Part shown: positions 1 through 3,726 of the stretch, one piece after another
How positions within the stretch are numbered: position 1 is the stretch's first letter
How the letters are laid out: each line of letters begins with the position of its first letter
Source of the DNA: Anaerolineae bacterium
Lineage (GTDB): Bacteria > Chloroflexota > Anaerolineae > Promineifilales > Promineifilaceae
Assembly (NCBI GenBank): GCA_028284105.1
Contig: JANQSK010000019.1
Span: forward strand, 1-6,027
Direction: 5' to 3'
Length of the DNA stretch: 6,027 bases
Position numbers and translations under genes: made by a program
Notes under the pieces: generated by a model
Databases searched by the model: none
Seen by the model: the letters and a program-made list of their open reading frames with translations, nothing else
What the model was told of the DNA's origin: nothing

Positions 1-43
1 GTATTCTCATCAACTCCGTTTGGAGAGACTTACACACATTTAG
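1..43 (+). CDS. Possible 3' end of an upstream gene (edge fragment)
   Basis: The first bases are open in frame 2 and end at a TAG at 41-43, giving a plausible C-terminal tail YSHQLRLERLTHI just ahead of the ribosome binding site of the next gene. A competing reading in frame 3 gives ILINSVWRDLHTFRGIK and stops at TGA 54-56, which would overlap the next start codon as ATGA. Either would make the following gene part of an operon. Thirteen to seventeen residues are too few to identify a family. In DUF5691 loci a SWIM zinc-finger protein is a common upstream neighbour, but nothing visible here confirms it. Confidence 0.3.
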   Translation, partial: YSHQLRLERLTHI

Positions 44-47
44 GGGG
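42..47 (+). promoter_or_regulatory. Ribosome binding site of the DUF5691 gene
   Basis: The purine run AGGGGG lies five bases before the ATG at 53. It supports that start over any internal methionine. No promoter can be judged because only 52 bases precede the gene. Confidence 0.6.
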
Positions 48-52
48 ATCAA

Positions 53-1603
53 ATGAGCGATTGGGCCTCAATCACCAAACAAGCGCTTTTAGGCACTCAT
101 CGAAATGAGGATGAACCATCTCAAAATCGATCAAAATCAAACGGTTCTTCACCTGTTTCTGATTTAATAAACAGTGCTTCTGCTGATACACCAGAGCTTA
201 CACTTTTGATGCAAGCCGGCATTATGGCAATGCACGACTTAAACGGCCGTTTACCAGAACAACGTCATACGCCAAGACCAAGCCTGCCCAAACCAGATAG
301 CCGCCCCGTTACTCCTGCCAAAATTATCAGCTTCTTAAATGATGTAATGTATGGGCAGCACATCATATTGCTCCCTAATTTTTTGGAATATATTCATCAA
401 GCCGGCTATCGACTTCCACCCCAGTATTTACCAAACCTCCTAGACAAAGGGGTGAAATCAATCAAGTTACGGCCGTATATTCTTCCCATTCTTGGAAATG
501 AAGGGCGATGGTTAGCCACACAAAATCCGGCCTGGGATTATGCTGTTCCCGATATTTATACTTGGTCTGGATTATTGAGGTATTGGGACAACAATGAAAC
601 AATAAAGCGTCATCAGCTTCTGTCTAATTTACGCCTCGAGAATCCTGAGCTTGCTCGGAAGCTACTCGAAAACTTTTGGCGGAGCAGCACAGACCATGTG
701 CGTCATAGCATGATCAAAATCCTTGAAAATAATATTAGCATGGCGGATGAGCCTTTTCTTGAAGCGGCATTAGACGATCGAAGCCACTTAGTTCGTCGGA
801 AAGCCGCCGATCTTCTTGCATTCCTTCCTGACTCCCGATTGGCAATGAGAATGGCCAATCACGCCCGGTTCATTGTGTTGTGGAAACAAGGGCAAATCAA
901 TATCAGCTTCCCACGAGAGCTCAAACCTGAAATGACGCGAGATGGCATACAGCCTACCGATCCCAAAATGGATATCCCTCGACTCCGTTCTCGACAGCTC
1001 ACCCAAATGGTTAGCGCCGTTCCTTTAGATTATTGGACACTTGAATGGAAGGCCACCATCCCTCAAATCATTCGGGCCATCAATCATTCACGCTGGCCAC
1101 GTACTTTACTAAACTCATTCACAACGGCCGCTCGAAAGCAAAACAACCAAGAGTGGATTAAACAACTTGTGATTCAACGTTCTTTTGATACCCAAGTTGC
1201 TAGGCTCCTCCGTGCCATTGAGCATGACACGTTAAAATCCTATATATTGGAAAACAAAGATCAGTTTAAAACTGATCGAAACCTCCTAAAAGTGGATCAT
1301 CCCATGATGGCCGTCTTAAAAAACCATCAACATCCTTGGGACGAAGAAATGAGCCTGTTCTGGCTAACCCAATTTGCGACCTACATCAAGCAAACAAAAG
1401 ATCGCAAAAGCGTTGATATGCAAATCAAAATGCTGTTGACACGATTTTTTACCACAATTCCAACCTCCATTGAGCAAGAAGCGCATGACTTATTCGAATC
1501 CGCTTTGCAAATCAATGACCGGTGGCGCTCACCTCTAGAAAAGATGTTTAAAGATTTAACCTTCCGCAAACGCATGACTGATGATGTCTTCTCTTTAGAA
1601 TAA
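53..1603 (+). CDS. DUF5691 family protein (HEAT-like helical protein)
   Basis: This is a complete 516-residue protein recognised as DUF5691 by several family-typical segments. They are the N-terminal ALLGTHR (about residues 11-17), the stretch LPPQYLPNLLDKG followed by ILPILGNEGRWLATQNPAWD (about 120-165), the helical block MADEPFLEAALDDRSHLVRR (230-249) running on to LPDSRLAMRM, and MTRDGIQ near 294-300. The alternating helices look like HEAT-type repeats, so a scaffold or protein-binding role is plausible, but no catalytic motif is visible and the biochemical function is unknown. There is no signal peptide or membrane segment, so it is probably cytoplasmic. A Ser/Asn-rich, probably disordered stretch (about 20-45) interrupts the N-terminus. 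Family members usually sit with SWIM zinc-finger, MoxR AAA+, DUF5682 and VWA genes. None of these lies downstream, so any partners must be to the left. The length is normal for the family. Confidence 0.85.
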   Translation: MSDWASITKQALLGTHRNEDEPSQNRSKSNGSSPVSDLINSASADTPELTLLMQAGIMAMHDLNGRLPEQRHTPRPSLPKPDSRPVTPAKIISFLNDVMYGQHIILLPNFLEYIHQAGYRLPPQYLPNLLDKGVKSIKLRPYILPILGNEGRWLATQNPAWDYAVPDIYTWSGLLRYWDNNETIKRHQLLSNLRLENPELARKLLENFWRSSTDHVRHSMIKILENNISMADEPFLEAALDDRSHLVRRKAADLLAFLPDSRLAMRMANHARFIVLWKQGQINISFPRELKPEMTRDGIQPTDPKMDIPRLRSRQLTQMVSAVPLDYWTLEWKATIPQIIRAINHSRWPRTLLNSFTTAARKQNNQEWIKQLVIQRSFDTQVARLLRAIEHDTLKSYILENKDQFKTDRNLLKVDHPMMAVLKNHQHPWDEEMSLFWLTQFATYIKQTKDRKSVDMQIKMLLTRFFTTIPTSIEQEAHDLFESALQINDRWRSPLEKMFKDLTFRKRMTDDVFSLE

Positions 1604-1613
1604 CCCTCTAATT

Positions 1614-1643
1614 TTGCCTGTTTCCCCCTCTTTGCGGTTTAAT
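1614..1643 (+). promoter_or_regulatory. Weak candidate promoter for the M28 peptidase gene
   Basis: TTGCCT at 1614-1619 and TTTAAT at 1638-1643 match the sigma70 -35 and -10 boxes at 4/6 and 5/6 with an 18-base spacer. This would give a leader of roughly 20 bases. In a 69-base AT-rich gap such a match can arise by chance, and read-through from the preceding gene is equally possible because no terminator hairpin is visible between the two genes. Confidence 0.25.
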
Positions 1644-1662
1644 TTAGCAACCAATTACCCAA

Positions 1663-1668
1663 GAGGAG
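1663..1668 (+). promoter_or_regulatory. Ribosome binding site of the M28 peptidase gene
   Basis: GAGGAG lies four bases before the ATG at 1673. It is a strong Shine-Dalgarno match and decides this start for a protein that has no N-terminal leader. Confidence 0.75.
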
Positions 1669-1672
1669 AATT

Positions 1673-3073
1673 ATGACATCAAAAAACCCATTTTTATCGG
1701 TTGATCAGCAAATTGTTGGCGACATTTATACGAACATGGAGATTTGGAACAATCTCGAGACGCTTTGTGATGAGTTTGGATCACGATTTGGAGGTACTGA
1801 AGGGGAAAAACTTGCTGCAAACTTCATTAAAGAGAAGCTTGAATCATACGGACTATCCAATGTCCATTTAGAAGAACTTCCTTATGAAGGTTGGCGACGA
1901 GGAACAGTTTCGTTAGAAATTTTGGAACCCATTCAAAAGAGCATTCCCTGTATAACACTCCCTCACTCACCACCAGCTGACTTTGAAGCTGAGCTCGTTG
2001 ATTTGGAAGATGGCGATCCCGCCGATTTTGATGCAAGAGCTGATGAGATCAAAGGGAATATTGTTTTAACAACCAGTGAAGTTCGCCCCAATGATGTGAA
2101 ACGTTGGGTGCATCGCAATGAAAAATACGGCCGTTCTATCCTAGCAGGTGCAACTGGCTTTATTTTCGTCAATCATTACCCAGGATATGGTCCAGCTACC
2201 GGCGGCGTAGGAGAGACAGGGGCTGGCCACATTCCTGCGATTTCTGTTTCTTATGAAGATGGTAAATTTCTTCAACGATTGCTAAAAAGGAACGGCCGTG
2301 TTCGCCTCAAAATTCAAAGTACCGATGAAATTGAACAAATGGTATCTTGGAACATCATTGGTGAACTTCCTGGCAAAAAAGACCCCAATGAAATCGTTAT
2401 GCTAGGCTGTCACTATGACGGGCACGACATCTCTCAAGGGGCAACCGACCCAGCGTCAGGAGCTGTTGCCGTTTTGGAAGCAGCACGCGTTTTGGGTCAA
2501 TATGCACCAGACCTACCATATACAGTTCGTTTTGCACTTTGGGGCATTGAAGAAATTGGCCTGATTGGTTCAACACAATACGTTCAAAATCACATCGATG
2601 AAATGAACAATGTACGCTTTTACTTCAATATGGACAGTGCCGGTGCTTTATCCCACAAAGATATTGTGCTAAACCAGTGGCCTGATTTAGCACCTGTATT
2701 TAAAGCATGGTCAGATGAAATGGCACTTTACTACAAAGTGGGGCAATCCATTAGTGCCCATTCAGATCATTATCCATTTTTGCTTGAAGGTGTTCCAACA
2801 GGCGCTATCGGAAATTTGCGAGGCGCGCGTACGGGACGTGGATACGGTCACACCCATTACGATACGCTAGACAAAGCTGAAGTGACGAGCTTACGAGAAG
2901 CGGCCGTTTTGGCATCAAGGGTCGCTTTACGCGTCGCCTCTGCAGAGGATTGGCCAGTCAAACAGCGTAGCAAAGCAGAAGTTAAAGAAATCTTAGGCGG
3001 ACCTGAAAACGAAGAAGAAACGGCTATCTTCTCAAAAATTCATAAATTTTATGCAAAAGTAAGAGGGGAATAG
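1673..3073 (+). CDS. M28 family zinc metallopeptidase with PA-domain insert
   Basis: This is a complete 466-residue co-catalytic dizinc aminopeptidase-type enzyme. The expected M28 active site is present in order: H247 in CHYDGHD (with D249), bridging D259 in ATDPASG, catalytic base E293 and zinc ligand E294 in WGIEEIGLIGS, D321 in NMDSAG, and the last ligand in GHTHYDTLDK (H395, H393 being the alternative). Residues about 95-220 form a protease-associated (PA) type insert, including GATGFIFVNHYPG and HIPAISVSYEDG. Residues 1-90 carry the usual helical lead-in with the motif FGSRFGGTEGEK. M28 enzymes with this build remove N-terminal residues from peptides or act as carboxypeptidases, and the substrate cannot be read from sequence. 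No signal peptide or hydrophobic segment is visible, so a cytoplasmic peptide-recycling role is inferred. The gene follows the DUF5691 gene by 69 bases on the same strand and converges with pspC. The acidic C-terminus (ENEEETA) is unremarkable. Confidence 0.92.
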   Translation: MTSKNPFLSVDQQIVGDIYTNMEIWNNLETLCDEFGSRFGGTEGEKLAANFIKEKLESYGLSNVHLEELPYEGWRRGTVSLEILEPIQKSIPCITLPHSPPADFEAELVDLEDGDPADFDARADEIKGNIVLTTSEVRPNDVKRWVHRNEKYGRSILAGATGFIFVNHYPGYGPATGGVGETGAGHIPAISVSYEDGKFLQRLLKRNGRVRLKIQSTDEIEQMVSWNIIGELPGKKDPNEIVMLGCHYDGHDISQGATDPASGAVAVLEAARVLGQYAPDLPYTVRFALWGIEEIGLIGSTQYVQNHIDEMNNVRFYFNMDSAGALSHKDIVLNQWPDLAPVFKAWSDEMALYYKVGQSISAHSDHYPFLLEGVPTGAIGNLRGARTGRGYGHTHYDTLDKAEVTSLREAAVLASRVALRVASAEDWPVKQRSKAEVKEILGGPENEEETAIFSKIHKFYAKVRGE

Positions 3074-3075
3074 GC

Positions 3076-3109
3076 AAAAAAATAGGGACGCTGGTTTCAG
3101 CGTCCCTAT
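3076..3109 (-). terminator. Rho-independent terminator of the pspC-like gene
   Basis: ATAGGGACGCTG (3082-3093) and CAGCGTCCCTAT (3098-3109) form a perfect 12-bp stem with a GTTT loop. Read on the minus strand the hairpin is followed directly by a run of seven T (A-tract at 3076-3082 on the plus strand), the classic intrinsic terminator form. It starts 10 bases past the pspC stop. On the plus strand the hairpin lies just after the M28 stop, but only a weak, broken T-tract follows (gaagttctatta), so termination of the M28 transcript here is possible but less certain. Confidence 0.88.
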
Positions 3110-3119
3110 CGAAGTTCTA

Positions 3120-3302
3120 TTATCGGCGTGGCATAATGAACCACAAAATGATGTAAGGGAGCACCCCGGGAGCCGCCCCAGGCAGTGCTAAAAGCACAAA
3201 TAATAAACGGAACCAAAATACATTAATTCCAAAAAAATCTGCAAGACCACCACAAACCCCTGCAATCATGCCATTTGTACGTGTTAATCTTTGTTTAGCC
3301 AT
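3120..3302 (-). CDS. Minimal PspC domain membrane protein
   Basis: This 60-residue protein consists of a single PspC domain and nothing else. The signature is GMIAGVCGGLADFFGIN (residues 11-27), followed by hydrophobic segment FRLLFVLLALPG (about 32-43) and a second hydrophobic stretch GVLPYIILWFIMPRR (about 46-60). PspC domain proteins are small inner-membrane proteins. In enterobacteria PspC takes part in the phage-shock response to membrane stress, but stand-alone short homologues are widespread and mostly uncharacterised. No pspA or other psp partner is visible here. An in-frame TGA three codons upstream fixes the start at 3302. The gene has its own promoter and terminator and is probably monocistronic. 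The symbol is withheld because family membership does not prove the Psp role. Confidence 0.85.
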   Translation of the reverse strand: MAKQRLTRTNGMIAGVCGGLADFFGINVFWFRLLFVLLALPGAAPGVLPYIILWFIMPRR

Positions 3303-3315
3303 TTTTAGTCATCAA

Positions 3316-3320
3316 CTCCT
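3316..3320 (-). promoter_or_regulatory. Ribosome binding site of the pspC-like gene, long spacing
   Basis: The minus strand reads AGGAG here, 13 bases before the ATG at 3302. The spacing is longer than the usual five to nine. An out-of-frame ATG lies closer to this site, and the in-frame TGA at 3309-3311 rules out an earlier start, so initiation at 3302 remains the only sensible choice. Translation may be modest. Confidence 0.5.
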
Positions 3321-3355
3321 ATCAGTTGGAAATTTCTTTTTTATCCCTTCATTAA

Positions 3356-3384
3356 ATATTAGAAGGTCTGTTTTGTAATATCAA
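3356..3384 (-). promoter_or_regulatory. Sigma70-type promoter for the pspC-like gene
   Basis: On the minus strand a -35 box TTGATA (3379-3384, 5/6 match) is followed by an exact 17-base spacer and a -10 box TAATAT (3356-3361, 4/6 match). The predicted transcript start lies near 3348-3350, giving a leader of about 45-50 bases that contains the AGGAG site. Spacing and position are good. No operator is evident next to it. Confidence 0.55.
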
Positions 3385-3565
3385 TCTACTTTCTTTACGC
3401 AAGGGTCATTTTAAAGTTGCATGAAATCCTTAAATTTTCTTTTCATTACCTGAAATTCAAATCACCAAATTGCCAAAGCCCCCAGACGAAACAAGCAAAA
3501 TATAAAGGAAATTTCACTTAATTAAGCTTGTAAGTCTAAATTAAGAGAATAAAACCAATTAACGA

Positions 3566-3615
3566 GATTAGAACGCAAGTCCCCTTTTGACCTAGGTTTA
3601 CGGATTAGAATCGCA
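3566..3615 (+). repeat. Pair of near-identical direct repeats upstream of the BcsB-like gene
   Basis: GATTAGAACGCA at 3566-3577 recurs as GATTAGAATCGCA at 3603-3615, differing by one inserted base and offset by 37 bases. The second copy contains TAGAAT (3606-3611), a 5/6 match to a -10 box. The nearest -35-like element, TTGACC at 3587-3592, is only 13 bases away, so no standard promoter can be called. The pair could be a regulator binding site or chance in AT-rich DNA. Confidence 0.35.
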
Positions 3616-3641
3616 TTACCAAGATTCCATTCCCTCAAAAA

Positions 3642-3668
3642 CTACAAATTTGTTTCATCAGTTTGTAG
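3642..3668. repeat. Dyad CTACAAA / TTTGTAG upstream of the BcsB-like gene
   Basis: CTACAAA (3642-3648) and TTTGTAG (3662-3668) are perfect 7-bp inverted repeats separated by 13 bases. The left arm overlaps the 10-bp palindrome ACAAATTTGT (3644-3653). It lies about 60 bases before the start codon, a position suited to an operator or a leader hairpin, but the stem is AT-rich and lacks a T-tract, so it is not a terminator. Confidence 0.35.
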
Positions 3669-3716
3669 CTAAGATCGTATTTCCGTACACCGATACCCGT
3701 TTAAAAGGTTTTTCCT

Positions 3717-3721
3717 AGAGG
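3717..3721 (+). promoter_or_regulatory. Ribosome binding site of the BcsB-like gene
   Basis: AGAGG sits five bases before the ATG at 3727. Together with the signal peptide that begins immediately at that ATG, it fixes the start. Confidence 0.55.
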
Positions 3722-3726
3722 TTCAA

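Larger units (their letters stand above)
3303..3726. other. Non-coding divergent intergenic region
   Basis: These 424 bases lie between the start codons of the pspC-like and BcsB-like genes. The region is AT-rich and I see no convincing gene in it on either strand. It contains a good minus-strand promoter near 3356-3384, a palindrome CTTAATTAAG at 3517-3526, a pair of direct repeats at 3566-3615 and a dyad at 3642-3668. None of the CGGCCG palindromes scattered through the large genes occurs here. No tRNA, and no consensus c-di-GMP (GEMM) riboswitch, was recognised even though the downstream product is BcsB-like. Confidence 0.7.

Noticed and set aside
788..1006. Minus-strand open frame of 72 codons inside the DUF5691 gene
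   Set aside because: It is wholly antisense to a well supported gene, matches no family and shows no clear ribosome binding site.
3470..3506. TTGCCA and TATAAA as a promoter for the BcsB-like gene
   Set aside because: The spacer is 25 bases, far outside the workable range, and the position is over 200 bases from the start codon.
3517..3545. CTTAATTAAG palindrome and the flanking AATTAAG as a possible operator or hairpin
   Set aside because: It is very AT-rich, short and without any positional relation to a promoter; such symmetry is expected by chance in this region.
3587..3611. TTGACC and TAGAAT as a promoter for the BcsB-like gene
   Set aside because: Both boxes are good individually but only 13 bases separate them, too short for a sigma70 promoter; kept only as a comment under the repeats.
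3303..3726. Cyclic di-GMP riboswitch ahead of the BcsB-like gene
   Set aside because: The conserved GEMM core sequences and a matching paired structure were not seen.
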